Of a stretch of 32,612 nucleotides of DNA, positions 1 to 8,161 are shown piece after piece. Numbering within the stretch: the stretch's first letter is position 1; every line of letters starts with the position of its first letter. A program made the position numbers and the translations under genes. Source of the stretch: Acidobacteriota bacterium (GTDB lineage Bacteria; Acidobacteriota; UBA6911); assembly GCA_016934295.1 (NCBI GenBank), contig JAFGTD010000201.1, forward strand, positions 1 through 32,612, read 5' to 3'. The notes beneath the pieces were generated by a model. The model was not told the DNA's origin. It saw nothing but the letters and a program-made list of their open reading frames with translations, and did no database searches.

Positions 1-36
1 CGCACCTTCGGCGCTCATAATAAACAACATGAGGAT

Positions 37-81
37 CCCGGCCTTACGGCCGGGCCTACTCCAATGCCGGTCCTTCGGACC
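37..81. repeat. Two adjacent short hairpins in the 5' intergenic region
   Basis: Two perfect stem-loops lie side by side: CCCGGCC-TTAC-GGCCGGG (37-54) and GGTCC-TTC-GGACC (69-81). Neither is followed by a T-run on either strand, so they are poor intrinsic terminators for the minus-strand gene ending at 169. They look like a REP-type extragenic palindrome pair. No gene is seen in bases 1-168. Confidence 0.5.
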
Positions 82-168
82 TAAAACAAAAACGCTAATT
101 TGGACAAGCCTGAACCTTGTGTCCGCTCCTGTATCTTACACAAATATGAAGCGGGTTAACGCTTTCGA

Positions 169-1149
169 TCAACGAATGCTTTGTCTTTCTTCGGACATGC
201 CCTGTTCGTAGGTGCTCCAGCCGGAATTCATGCCAAAGGGGCACCGATGGAAAACGGCCTCGATCCTGCGGATATTGCCCTTTTCAATCTTGAAAAGCTC
301 GGCAAGCTGCCAGGTCCAGTTGATGGAGTGATGATCGAAAAATCCGAAAGCGAAGGCAATCCCGCGCTCGCGGTCTACCGCCACGAAGCGGCGGTCGCGG
401 ATGCGCGATACGATATTCCTGAGAGATCCGTCCGAAAACTGCTTTTTGCATTCCCGGGTTGCCACCATGCCGTTTTCAAAGCGCACGCAGTCGTCGGTAA
501 AGGGATAGTAGCCTTTGGCGTCGTTGCGCTGCAGGCCCTCGAAATAATAGTCGCCCACTTCCACCAGCTCTTCGCGGGACATCCGTTCGGCCTCGGGAAT
601 AACTTCGGCGAATATCTCGTGAGGCGCGCCCATTTTCTCAACAGCCTCACCGGTTGGAGGAAAACGCGAAGTGCTTTGTTCCTCTTCAAACAGGCTGGTC
701 TCCGGGCGGATCACCAGCTGCTCGACTTCGGAAACTTTCCCGTTATCGTCTATTTTCAAGCGAAGCGCAAACGCTGCAATGGTAGGCTGAGCAGGCTTTG
801 CTTCCGGAGTTTTTTTGGCCGGAGCGCCACCGCCCTCCAGAACCGTTCCTATATAAGCAACCTGCTGCGTCTCCACGTCGGGGACATAAAACTTATAAGC
901 CCCTCTTCCCGACATGCCGTACCAGAGCCCTTCACCGCCCAGCGGCAGCCGGACGCCGTTTTCCGTAAACTTGCAGTCTCTGGTAAAAAACTCCAGGCTC
1001 GGATCGTCGGCCTCCATCAGGTCCAGATACCGATTGACATAATTTTCCAGACAGGCGCGATCGCAGGGAGCGTTTCCGGCATCCTGTGCAAATGCCCCCG
1101 GCAATAACAGGAACAATACAACCGCTGTAACCATCAATCTCATCCGCAT
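169..1149 (-). CDS. Secreted protein with two NTF2/SnoaL-like (DUF8021-type) repeats
   Basis: The 326-residue product starts with a clear signal peptide (basic MRMR, hydrophobic core, cut after GAFA), so it is exported. Two halves look alike: residues ~27-150 contain YLDLMEADDPSLEFFTRDC and 'ENG', and residues ~195-310 contain YYFEGLQRNDAKGYYPFTDD and 'ENG'. Both resemble the NTF2/SnoaL-type cone fold, close to the domain listed as DUF8021. A Pro/Lys-rich linker (APAKKTPEAKPAQP) lies in the first half. No catalytic residues can be assigned, so the function is unknown; a small-molecule binding or isomerase-like role is only possible. The ATG is supported by a very strong ribosome site (AAAGGAGG) upstream. 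It stands alone, divergent from the flavoenzyme gene. Confidence 0.8.
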   Translation of the reverse strand: MRMRLMVTAVVLFLLLPGAFAQDAGNAPCDRACLENYVNRYLDLMEADDPSLEFFTRDCKFTENGVRLPLGGEGLWYGMSGRGAYKFYVPDVETQQVAYIGTVLEGGGAPAKKTPEAKPAQPTIAAFALRLKIDDNGKVSEVEQLVIRPETSLFEEEQSTSRFPPTGEAVEKMGAPHEIFAEVIPEAERMSREELVEVGDYYFEGLQRNDAKGYYPFTDDCVRFENGMVATRECKKQFSDGSLRNIVSRIRDRRFVAVDRERGIAFAFGFFDHHSINWTWQLAELFKIEKGNIRRIEAVFHRCPFGMNSGWSTYEQGMSEERQSIR

Positions 1150-1270
1150 GGCACTCCTCCTTTAAGATGTAAATTCGTAAAAGCTGAAACGATTTCGGAA
1201 TTTTTGCACGATCATCATACGCAGGGCAGGGGTGTTCAATCAACCGGAATTACCCGCCGATATTCTTTCT

Positions 1271-1505
1271 AATTTTGGTGACAGTCACCATAACCTCGAA
1301 ATTCATCCGGGAGAATTAACACTGCACAGCGGTTGTATGCCTCGTAATTACCAGCTGCTTTTTTAACTGTGTCTTGAGGAATAATTCCCGATTTAATTGA
1401 AAAAATAAACTATGTTACTTTTCTTCAGCTTTGGGTAACGTACTAATTCATTGCTTTACGGATTTGGTGAATAATTTCGAGGTTATGGTGACTGTCACCG
1501 AAATT
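1271..1505. repeat. REPIN/MITE-like element with 33-bp inverted ends
   Basis: Bases 1271-1303 and 1473-1505 are reverse complements of each other with one mismatch over 33 nt. Each arm contains its own palindrome, GGTGAC-N-GTCACC, followed by ATAACCTCGAAATT. The 169 bp between the arms is AT-rich and encodes nothing I recognise. Two inverted REP units around a spacer is the structure called a REPIN, normally moved by a REP-associated tyrosine transposase encoded elsewhere; a non-autonomous MITE is the alternative. It fills most of the 402-bp gap between the divergent genes at 1149 and 1552 and may affect the promoters of both. Confidence 0.75.
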
Positions 1506-1524
1506 AGTGCCAGGCTGGTTGACA

Positions 1525-1539
1525 CCAAATTTAATTTGG
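1525..1539. promoter_or_regulatory. Short palindrome before the reductase start, possible operator
   Basis: CCAAATT-T-AATTTGG is a perfect 7-bp-arm dyad just upstream of the ribosome site GGAAGGG and the ATG at 1552. TTGACA (1520-1525) overlaps its left edge, but no matching -10 fits before the start codon. An operator or a 5' leader hairpin is possible; it could also be chance in AT-rich DNA. Confidence 0.3.
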
Positions 1540-1551
1540 AAGGGTAAAAAA

Positions 1552-3549
1552 ATGCGATCAAAGTACGAACATGTATTCGAGCCGATCAGGATCAGGGGCG
1601 TCGACTTTAAAAACCGTCTTGAAATGGCCCCGCCGTCGCCAAACCTGGCTGACCGTGAAGGACGAGTGACCACAGAGTTTGTCAATTTATTCCGTTCGTT
1701 CGCAAGAGGCGGCGCAGCCGTCATTCACGTAGGCAATTCCGTCGTGGACATCCGGGAAGCTTGCGACGAAGAACGCCAGCTCGACCTCGGCACCGACGCC
1801 TGCATCCTTCCACTGACCCGATTTGTCGAAATGTGCCACGGCTTCGGCACTCTCGCCTCGCTCGAGATCAACCATAACGGCAAGGATTCCGATCCCGACA
1901 AAACAGGGAGACCGGCTTTCAGCCCGTCTTCCATAATCCCGTCCAGCGAAATCTGGCGCTCCAAGGCGCATGGCCGGGAGCCCGTTCCCACCATAGAGAT
2001 GGACCACAAAAAAATTCAGGAAACCGTCGAGTTGTATGCAATGGCCGCATACCGCTGCAAACGGGCGGGATTCAAAATGTGCATGATCCACGGCGGCCAC
2101 GGGAACCTGATCTCACAGTTCGCGAGTCTTCTCTACAACAAACGGACGGACGACTACGGCGGTTCCCTCGAAAACAGGGCTCGCTTTGCCATCGAGGTGC
2201 TGGATCGTGTCCGGGAACTGTGCGGCGAAGAATTCGTGATCGAATATCGCATCTCGGCCGACGAAATCCATCCCGACGGTATGCATTTTGATGAAACTCT
2301 CCAGTTCATCGAACTGATTCAGGACAAGGTTGACATCCTCCATGTTTCCGCCGGCCTGCACGGAGAGTTCGAGTACATGCGCAACTGGTGGCAGAACTAT
2401 CTGATGGACAGGATGTACAACGTCCATTATGCCGCGGATATTAAAAAGGCTTTTCCGAATCTCCTTGTATGCACCGTCGGCTCCATCATGAACGTCCGGC
2501 AGGCGGAGGATATAATCGCTTCCGGCAAAGCGGATTTTGTCGCCATGTGCCGTCCCCTTCTTGCCGATCCCGACATGCCGCGCAAGTTTGCGTTAAGTAG
2601 AGAAGAGGACCACCGACCCTGTCTGCGCTGCCAGTACTGCGGCCACCGCCTGATTATTCCCGCGGTTATCAATTGCGCCGTGAATCCATTCCTGGGAAAC
2701 GAAACCGAGTTCCCGGAAGGCAAAGTCCCGAAGGCGGACGTAAAGAAAAGAGTCGCGGTCGTCGGAGGAGGGCCTGCCGGCATCCAGGCGCTGCGGACTC
2801 TTTGCGAACGCGGGCATGATGTAACACTTTACGAAATGAGCGACCGCCTGGGCGGAAATGTCGTTCACGGTTCCGTATTGCCGTTCAAGCAGGACGTAAA
2901 GGACTATCTTGAATACCTGGTGCACCAGGCGAACGAGGCTCCGGCCCGCATACTGTTAAATACCGAAGCAACGAAAGAAACGCTGGATGCTGAAGATTTC
3001 GCCGCTCTCATCATCGCCGTCGGCTCAAAACCGCTGATCCCAAGCCTTCCCGGCATTGACAAATCGCACGTTCACTGGGCGCCGGAGGCTGACTGCGGCA
3101 GCGTGCAGGTCGGAAACCAGACCGTTATCGTAGGAGCCGGTTCCGTAGGAACAGAGAGCGCGATCAACCTGAAGCGTGAAGGCAAAAATGTAACCGTTGT
3201 CGAAATGGCCCCCGATATGTCCCATCTCAGCGTTTCGGCCGGCGGTGCTGCCGCGATGGAGTTGAATGCGCTGATAAAGGACCTGGATATTCCGGTCCAT
3301 TGCAACTGCAGGCTGGAGGCAGTGACCGACGAAGCCGTCGTCTGCCGGAATACCGAAACCGGGGAACAGGTAGAATTTCCTGCCGACACGGTACTCCTGG
3401 CTCTGGGTATGTCTGCAAGACACGAAACGGCCGATATGCTCCGCCGGAGTGCTCCTGAAACCGAGGTGTTTGTCGTCGGCGATGCGTCCGAGGTCGGAAA
3501 CATCGCCACAGCCGTCATGTCCGCCTTCCGGGCTGCGGCGTATATTTAA
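1552..3549 (+). CDS. OYE-family NADH:flavin oxidoreductase / 2,4-dienoyl-CoA reductase-like
   Basis: A 665-residue, three-part flavoenzyme of the FadH/enoate-reductase/BaiH type. Residues 1-350 are the FMN-binding TIM barrel (FEPIRIRGVDFKNRLEMAP; HGGHGNLISQF; NKRTDDYGGSLENRARF). Residues ~357-380 are the 4Fe-4S site (CLRCQYC...INCAVNP). Residues ~400-665 form a two-dinucleotide-binding reductase region (VAVVGGGPAGIQ; VIVGAGSVGTESA). The family passes electrons from NAD(P)H through FAD, FeS and FMN to an activated C=C bond; the substrate here is unknown. The ATG at 1552 has GGAAGGG in front and is preferred to the track's GTG at 1507. Two oddities: the second and third Cys are spaced CxxC instead of the usual CxxxC, and the residue that is Tyr or Trp in the 'HGxHGY/W' motif is Asn. 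It ends 6 bp from the convergent phosphatase. Confidence 0.9.
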   Translation: MRSKYEHVFEPIRIRGVDFKNRLEMAPPSPNLADREGRVTTEFVNLFRSFARGGAAVIHVGNSVVDIREACDEERQLDLGTDACILPLTRFVEMCHGFGTLASLEINHNGKDSDPDKTGRPAFSPSSIIPSSEIWRSKAHGREPVPTIEMDHKKIQETVELYAMAAYRCKRAGFKMCMIHGGHGNLISQFASLLYNKRTDDYGGSLENRARFAIEVLDRVRELCGEEFVIEYRISADEIHPDGMHFDETLQFIELIQDKVDILHVSAGLHGEFEYMRNWWQNYLMDRMYNVHYAADIKKAFPNLLVCTVGSIMNVRQAEDIIASGKADFVAMCRPLLADPDMPRKFALSREEDHRPCLRCQYCGHRLIIPAVINCAVNPFLGNETEFPEGKVPKADVKKRVAVVGGGPAGIQALRTLCERGHDVTLYEMSDRLGGNVVHGSVLPFKQDVKDYLEYLVHQANEAPARILLNTEATKETLDAEDFAALIIAVGSKPLIPSLPGIDKSHVHWAPEADCGSVQVGNQTVIVGAGSVGTESAINLKREGKNVTVVEMAPDMSHLSVSAGGAAAMELNALIKDLDIPVHCNCRLEAVTDEAVVCRNTETGEQVEFPADTVLLALGMSARHETADMLRRSAPETEVFVVGDASEVGNIATAVMSAFRAAAYI

Positions 3550-3555
3550 GCTGGT

Positions 3556-4221
3556 TTAATTTCCGGGCAGATTCGCCCAGCGGGGCGTTTCCCAGCCCAG
3601 GTGCGCGTGGGAATTGAACAGCCGCAGAAACGGCCGCTTTCCCCAGTCCACCACACTGATGGAACACGGATCCAGAAACATCCTGCGCGTCGCTTCTAGC
3701 GGAACATCCAGTGCGGAAGCCAGCAGCGCCTTGATCGGTCCGACGTGACTGACCAGCACTATTGGAGATTGAAGGCCATTCTCCTTCAATTCTTCCACCA
3801 GGCTCATAACGCGCACCTGGATTTCTTCGAGCGATTCTCCTCCCGGGGGCGCAGCGGAAGCATCGTTTTCCCAGCGTGCGAGAAGTTCGGCGTCTCTCCC
3901 TCCAGCCTGAATAACCTCATTTCGGCTCATCCCCTCCCACTGTCCGAAGGAGCCCTCAATAAGACGTGTATCCGTGAAAAGCTCCGCACCGCTGGTTTCG
4001 CGGATCCTGGCCGCGGTATCCGCCGTACGCATCAGGGGACTGGTATAAATAGCCCGAATGGAAAAAGGCGCTAATGCCGCAGCTGCCTGTTCCGCCTGAC
4101 GCATTCCCTTTTCCGTCAGTGGTTCGTCCCGTCTGCCGAGGTAGCGCATCTCGACGTTGTCCGCCGATTCGCCATGGCGCACCAGGAAAAGTCTTAATGT
4201 TTGCTTCTGCATCACACTCAT
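3556..4221 (-). CDS. Histidine phosphatase family protein (phosphoglycerate-mutase-like)
   Basis: The 221-residue protein has the histidine-phosphatase signature LVRHGES near the N-terminus (phospho-accepting His), a conserved arginine region (YTSPLMRTADTAARI) and the second catalytic His in VLVSHVGPIKALL. Length and layout match cobalamin-pathway CobC/alpha-ribazole phosphatases and broad-specificity phosphatases, but no cobalamin genes are nearby, so the substrate is left open. The protein appears cytoplasmic. The ATG at 4221 has GAGG nine bases upstream; a second in-frame ATG lies three codons on. A TATAAT hexamer on the minus strand (4335-4340) could be its -10, but no convincing -35 is seen. 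Confidence 0.88.
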   Translation of the reverse strand: MSVMQKQTLRLFLVRHGESADNVEMRYLGRRDEPLTEKGMRQAEQAAAALAPFSIRAIYTSPLMRTADTAARIRETSGAELFTDTRLIEGSFGQWEGMSRNEVIQAGGRDAELLARWENDASAAPPGGESLEEIQVRVMSLVEELKENGLQSPIVLVSHVGPIKALLASALDVPLEATRRMFLDPCSISVVDWGKRPFLRLFNSHAHLGWETPRWANLPGN

Positions 4222-4459
4222 CAGTAAAGACCTCGATTACAATGAAGAAACCGATATCCACCCGGCTTGCTACATCACCTTTATTTTAAATCCGGCAAGA
4301 AATACGCATGAAGCAGAGCCGATATGCATGTAGTATTATAAACGGATTCCGACGTTTGTAGTGGCGAATACAAATGATTGTTTTGCTTCAAGCAGTGTTT
4401 AGTTGTTTTTTCTGTGGAATTATCGGAAATTCTGATTTCAAAAAAATTTACTTTATAAC

Positions 4460-4511
4460 GGCGAAGTCCCTGGAGTGTGGCAGATTGCTGCCGCACTCCA
4501 GGGACTTCGCC
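4460..4511. repeat. Long near-perfect hairpin (24-nt arms) in the phosphatase/PAP2 gap
   Basis: Arms 4460-4483 and 4488-4511 pair over 24 nt with a single G-T type mismatch around a 4-nt loop (ATTG); each arm reads GGCGAAGTCCCTGGAGTG-YGGCAG. No T-run follows on either strand, so it is not a standard terminator. The structure ends only 17 nt before the PAP2 start codon and would sit in that gene's 5' leader. It looks like a dispersed extragenic palindrome. The rest of the 307-bp gap (4222-4459) shows only a possible minus-strand -10. Confidence 0.75.
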
Positions 4512-4528
4512 CGCATAATGGATAACAG

Positions 4529-5485
4529 ATGCGGGTTTTAAATACTATATTCAAAAAATGCTCGGCATCCTTAAATTCTACTGACAGGCTCCTGATTTCA
4601 TTCTGGGGATTTCTTGCTTGTGTCAGTCTTGTTTTTTTTCCCCGCATTCCTTATTGGCCGCTTCTGATTCTGTCCGATGCGGCAGCCGTTGCTATAACCT
4701 GCATCCTTGCCCGCACTTCGCGATCGACAGGATCGAGATGGCTCCGATTAATCCACGACTGGAGCGCCTTCCCATTAATACTTTTCACTTTCAAACAGCT
4801 CCATTACATGATCGCACCCATCCATGGACGAATGGATTTCGACCACCTGCTGATTGCGGCCGACCGGTGGCTGCTCCGAGTCAACCCCACGGAATGGCTG
4901 ACCCGGATCTCACACCCGTACCTGACCGAACTGTTGCAGATAGCCTATGCGCTCTTCTATGTTTACTTTATTGTCGTCGGCATTGAACTTTATAGAAAAT
5001 CGGTCTGCCGTCCATTCTCATATTTTCGATTCACCGTCGCTTACGGTTTTTTAATTTCCTATATAGGATATTTTTTCCTTCCGGCGGCCGGCCCACGATT
5101 CACTCTCCATGATTTTTCGAAAATCGACAGCGAACTGCCCGGCATTCTTTTTACCCCTTTTCTGCGCCGGTTCGTCAATTTCTTCGAGTCGATCCCGGAG
5201 GATGTCCCGAACAGCGTCGCCCATGCCGCTGCCCAGAGGGATGTTTTCCCCAGCGGGCACACCATGCTGACCCTCATTGTGATTATTATCGCTTACCGCT
5301 ACCGGCTGAAGATGCGTCACCCTGTTTTAGCGGCGGGCATGCTGCTGATTTTCGCCACCGTGTACCTGAGATACCACTACCTGGTTGATGTCGTTGCAGG
5401 CGTCGCACTGGCTCTCCTCTGTCTTTCAACCGCAAAAAGGCTGTACGCCAACTTCAGGAACCCATCCGATCCGGAACCTGATTAG
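4529..5485 (+). CDS. PAP2-superfamily membrane phosphatase (AUR1/inositolphosphotransferase-like)
   Basis: The 318-residue product is a multi-pass membrane protein with about six hydrophobic segments. PAP2 active-site motifs are visible: FPSGHTM near residue 240 and RYHYLVDVVAGV near 280 (catalytic His and Asp). The first PAP2 motif, usually KxxxxxxRP, may be represented by YRKSVCRP near 155. The long N-terminal membrane part resembles PAP2_3/AUR1-like lipid phosphotransferases more than small PgpB-type proteins. It probably acts on a phospholipid or polyprenyl-phosphate head group at the membrane. The ATG at 4529 has a weak ribosome site, so the start is not certain. It stops with TAG, one of only two TAG stops in the window not lying in a repeat. 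Confidence 0.8.
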   Translation: MRVLNTIFKKCSASLNSTDRLLISFWGFLACVSLVFFPRIPYWPLLILSDAAAVAITCILARTSRSTGSRWLRLIHDWSAFPLILFTFKQLHYMIAPIHGRMDFDHLLIAADRWLLRVNPTEWLTRISHPYLTELLQIAYALFYVYFIVVGIELYRKSVCRPFSYFRFTVAYGFLISYIGYFFLPAAGPRFTLHDFSKIDSELPGILFTPFLRRFVNFFESIPEDVPNSVAHAAAQRDVFPSGHTMLTLIVIIIAYRYRLKMRHPVLAAGMLLIFATVYLRYHYLVDVVAGVALALLCLSTAKRLYANFRNPSDPEPD

Positions 5486-5533
5486 AATATTTGTATAATT
5501 GCCTGCTTGGATTGCAGGATAACGCCGTGTGCC

Positions 5534-5548
5534 GGGGAATGCGGGCTA
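5534..5548 (-). repeat. Family-A stop-codon repeat at the end of the LysR gene
   Basis: On the minus strand the sequence reads TAGCCCGCATTCCCC. The TAG is the stop codon of the LysR gene, and the first 11 bases equal the family-A core (TAGCCCGCATT) found at the ends of enolase and mnmG. Confidence 0.55.
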
Positions 5549-6436
5549 GGTATTGGGCTGGGGTTTTTGCATCAGCTCGATAAATTTTCGCGCGGCGCGA
5601 CTTAAGGACTGCTTGCGACGGACAATAATTCCGAGAGGCCTGTAAAAGTTCTTATCCGTGAAATAGACCTGGAACAGACTTCCGTTCTGCACTTCCTTCT
5701 GGACGCTTAAAAAGGGAACTATGGAAACCCCGGCGCCGATCTCAACGCTTCTCTTGATCGTCTCTATGTTGTCGAACTCCATGGCCACGTTCATTTGGAT
5801 ATCATTCTCCTGGAAAATGCGTTCCATGGCGCGTTGGCTGGCGAGTCCCTTTTCAAATGCAATGTATGACTGTCCGTTCAGTTCACTGATATCCACATAG
5901 CGTCTTTGGGCAAGCGGATGTTCCGGAGCGCAGATCAGAACGAGCTTGTCCGCCGGCAGGGGGATGATTCGCAGTCCTTTCCTGGCCTCCGGATAGGGCA
6001 CAATTCCGAGATCTATAACTCCGTGGAGACAGTCTTCGTAAACCTGGGCGCCTTTGCTGTAGTCCACGTGCAGGTTGACTTTGGGATATATTTTTAAAAA
6101 AGATTTGACCACAACGGACATCTCGTAAATGCCCACACTATAAATCGTCGCGACCCTTATGCTTCCTGCAACTCCCTGGCCGACTGCTTTCATCTCCTGC
6201 TGCAGATGCTCGTACTTGTCCAGGATCGCGCGCGCGTTCTCATAGAATTTTCTGCCCGCTGCCGTAGGGGTCACCGACCTGCCGTCCCTGCGAAGCAATT
6301 GTGCTTCAAACCGGGTTTCCAGGTTCTTGATCTGCTGGCTGACCGCGGATTGGGTAATATAGTTACGGATAGCCGCTCGGGAAAAGCTCCTGCTTTCTAC
6401 GAGGTCACAGAAGACTTTCAGGGTTTCTATCTGCAT
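5546..6436 (-). CDS. LysR-family transcriptional regulator
   Basis: The 296-residue protein has the standard LysR layout: an N-terminal winged helix-turn-helix (FCDLVESRSFSRAA...TQSAVSQQIKNLE) and a two-lobed effector-binding domain from about residue 90 (IRVATIYSVGIYEM; LICAPEHPLAQ; VSIVPFLSVQKEV). Overall it resembles the CysL/CbbR/CysB-like branch, so an assimilatory or redox target is possible, but the effector is unknown. The ATG at 6436 is preceded by GGAGGGG. It is convergent with PAP2 and has no divergent partner, unlike many LysR genes, so its target cannot be read from context. Its TAG stop lies in a family-A repeat. Confidence 0.92.
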   Translation of the reverse strand: MQIETLKVFCDLVESRSFSRAAIRNYITQSAVSQQIKNLETRFEAQLLRRDGRSVTPTAAGRKFYENARAILDKYEHLQQEMKAVGQGVAGSIRVATIYSVGIYEMSVVVKSFLKIYPKVNLHVDYSKGAQVYEDCLHGVIDLGIVPYPEARKGLRIIPLPADKLVLICAPEHPLAQRRYVDISELNGQSYIAFEKGLASQRAMERIFQENDIQMNVAMEFDNIETIKRSVEIGAGVSIVPFLSVQKEVQNGSLFQVYFTDKNFYRPLGIIVRRKQSLSRAARKFIELMQKPQPNT

Positions 6437-6482
6437 GTATCCCCTCCGATATCCCTACGATAGCATAAAATCCATCGACAGC

Positions 6483-6497
6483 AGCCCGCATTTCTTA
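6483..6497 (+). repeat. Degenerate family-A repeat, not at a stop codon
   Basis: AGCCCGCATTTCTTA differs by one base from the family-A unit AGCCCGCATTTCTCA and lies in the 5' leader region of the LysR gene. The leading T of TAG is replaced by C, so it is not a stop-associated copy. Confidence 0.4.
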
Positions 6498-6594
6498 CTT
6501 GGCTTTGCAGGAAAATGTGTAAATACGGTCAGGTTCAGGAGAAGGCAAATGCGGGTTTAACCTGAATTTATGCAGGAACGACATACTGAAGGGT

Positions 6595-6622
6595 AAAAAA
6601 AGTGCCGCCGAAACGGCGGCAT
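6595..6622 (-). terminator. Rho-independent terminator downstream of the DksA-like gene
   Basis: On the minus strand, GCCGCCG-TTT-CGGCGGC is followed by AC and a seven-T run. The 7-bp all-GC stem, short loop and U-tract are textbook. It lies 94 nt after the DksA-like stop codon. Confidence 0.9.
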
Positions 6623-6715
6623 TCTTACTCCGGGCATATTTCCATGAAGCACTCGGGCTTTCCGACAACGACCCTCTGTCCGGAAACCTCGGGGTTCATT
6701 CAATTTTTTATCGAA

Positions 6716-7054
6716 TCAGGCAGACTTCTTTTCTTTGCATTCGATGCATACGGAAGTCCATGGTACGGCTTTAAGACGGGCAAGGCCGATTTCCTGTTCA
6801 CAACTGGTGCAAATACCGTAGTTCCCTTTTTCAATTCTATCGATAGCGGCTTCAATGGCACGAAGCAGCTTTGCATCAATCTGAAGCAGCCGGAGGTTTA
6901 CATGGACTTCATTATCATCACTGGCCTGATCGACAAAATCCCCATGGCGCGTGTCTTCCATATTGTCCCAGTGGGCCTTTTTCGCCGTTGAGACGATGGA
7001 ATCCCGTTTCTTCTCCAGGGCGATTTTAAACTTCTTGAGATCCCTTTTGTTCAT
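6716..7054 (-). CDS. DksA/TraR-family C4 zinc-finger regulator
   Basis: The 112-residue protein has a predicted coiled-coil N-terminal part, a coiled-coil tip matching the DxxDxA motif (GDFVDQAS near residue 39), and a C-terminal four-cysteine zinc finger (CTSC...CIEC). Proteins of this family enter the RNA polymerase secondary channel and tune initiation, often with ppGpp. It is shorter than E. coli DksA (151) and longer than TraR (73). An acidic tip is needed for DksA activity, so a transcriptional role is likely. AGAGG sits eight bases before the ATG. It is monocistronic, with a promoter at 7082-7110 and a terminator at 6595-6622. Confidence 0.9.
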   Translation of the reverse strand: MNKRDLKKFKIALEKKRDSIVSTAKKAHWDNMEDTRHGDFVDQASDDNEVHVNLRLLQIDAKLLRAIEAAIDRIEKGNYGICTSCEQEIGLARLKAVPWTSVCIECKEKKSA

Positions 7055-7081
7055 CAGTACAACCTCTGGTCAAAAAGTCAA

Positions 7082-7110
7082 AATATAGATCAAAACCGCC
7101 GGCATGTAAA
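7082..7110 (-). promoter_or_regulatory. Sigma-70-type promoter for the DksA-like gene
   Basis: On the minus strand: TTTACA, 17-bp spacer, TATATT, ending 27 bp before the ATG at 7054. Both hexamers match the consensus at five and five of six positions with ideal spacing. Confidence 0.65.
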
Positions 7111-7208
7111 CCGCCAGATTACAGATCGGGCAATTCACTCCTTTTGAATAGAAAAAACGTCCCGAATACAGCAAGGCATTTTTACGCCCATTCCGTATAA
7201 AGGTTTCC

Positions 7209-7242
7209 AAAAAAGAGGAAATCCGCGCGCAGACTGCGGATT
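7209..7242 (-). terminator. Probable terminator overlapping the DUF2156-like stop codon
   Basis: On the minus strand AATCCGC...GCGGATT forms a 7-bp stem with a 9-nt loop, followed by TCCTC and then six Ts. The five bases between stem and T-run weaken it, so it is only probable. Confidence 0.45.
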
Positions 7243-8161
7243 ATTCATTTTTGAATTTTAATTCGTAGGAAGCAACGATCCGTGTAGGACGATAGGACGA
7301 TTTGGCATCCCTCAGGCCGGGATCCCCAAGGTCTTCTTCGCGATTAATAAACTCGTATCCCTGTTCGGCAACCTTCTTGGCGGTTTCCCAGTTGATGACC
7401 TGATACAAACCTTTGAAGCGCCGCAGCGCTCTCTCAAAATGTACGACAACCGTATTCGGATTGATTTCCTCAAAAATGGAAAAAGCAACCGGAACATTGT
7501 CCACCAGAATCAGCAATCCCTGCTGATCGAGTTCCTTAAAATGGTTCAGCGTGTATTTTAAAGCGGCTATTTCGCGCGCCAGCATGCCTTCTATTTTTGG
7601 CTGCTCCTCCTTGTGGATCGAATTGAGAACTTCAAAGCAGGCATCGGTCCAGCCGGCTGTCAGGTTTCTGCACGTCCATGCATACAGGCTGGAAGCCTGC
7701 GACAATAAATTGCGTTTCTTCGAATACTTGCGCCCCCGCAACCGGGCAAGTGCATCCGTGCGGTAAAGATAATTGGAAAAGGACCGGTCCTCCCGGAGAG
7801 AAAATGCCTCCAACAGCGCCGGATGCCCTTTAATAAAACGGCGGGAGACATTGACAATCCTCAAAGGATAGGACAACGCTGAGGCACCTTCTATTAATCT
7901 CTGCTGTGTGCCTGGGGATACCGGTCCGATAGGCTGCATCAGGTGACGCTGAGAACCGAAATCGGGAGTGCAGGAAATAAGCAGGGTTTCCAAATCCACA
8001 TTCCCCCACTCATAGTGGTAAGACGAGCCCCATGCGGTCAGTGTTGCCATAGTATATCCGGACAGGGGCTGGGGGTAACGTTTCAGTAACTCACCGAGTG
8101 TTTGGTGGTTCTTCAATCCGACAGGAACGAACTCAACATCCGGGAAGAAAAACTCAGTCAT
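7241..8161 (-). CDS. DUF2156-like (phosphatidylglycerol lysyltransferase C-domain type) protein
   Basis: A 306-residue protein with the hallmarks of DUF2156, the GNAT-like fold also found at the C-terminus of MprF: YRTDALARLRGRKYSKKRNLL near the middle and NREEDLGDPGLRDAKSSYRP near the end. There is no membrane domain, so it is a soluble stand-alone form. Such proteins may transfer an acyl or aminoacyl group, but substrates are mostly unknown. The start codon overlaps the stop of the upstream GNAT gene as TAATG, so translation of the two is probably coupled and the products may act together. Confidence 0.75.
   Translation of the reverse strand: MTEFFFPDVEFVPVGLKNHQTLGELLKRYPQPLSGYTMATLTAWGSSYHYEWGNVDLETLLISCTPDFGSQRHLMQPIGPVSPGTQQRLIEGASALSYPLRIVNVSRRFIKGHPALLEAFSLREDRSFSNYLYRTDALARLRGRKYSKKRNLLSQASSLYAWTCRNLTAGWTDACFEVLNSIHKEEQPKIEGMLAREIAALKYTLNHFKELDQQGLLILVDNVPVAFSIFEEINPNTVVVHFERALRRFKGLYQVINWETAKKVAEQGYEFINREEDLGDPGLRDAKSSYRPTRIVASYELKFKNE

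Noticed and set aside
181-1107. 308-aa plus-strand ORF in the track
   Set aside because: It lies wholly antisense to the signal-peptide protein at 169-1149, has no recognisable domain, and the minus-strand gene has a far better start and ribosome site.
1507-1551. GTG start 15 codons upstream for the flavoenzyme
   Set aside because: It begins at the edge of the repeat and lacks a ribosome site; the ATG at 1552 has GGAAGGG and gives the usual family N-terminus.
4460-4511. Hairpin as a rho-independent terminator
   Set aside because: No T-run follows on either strand, and the stem is much longer than usual for terminators.
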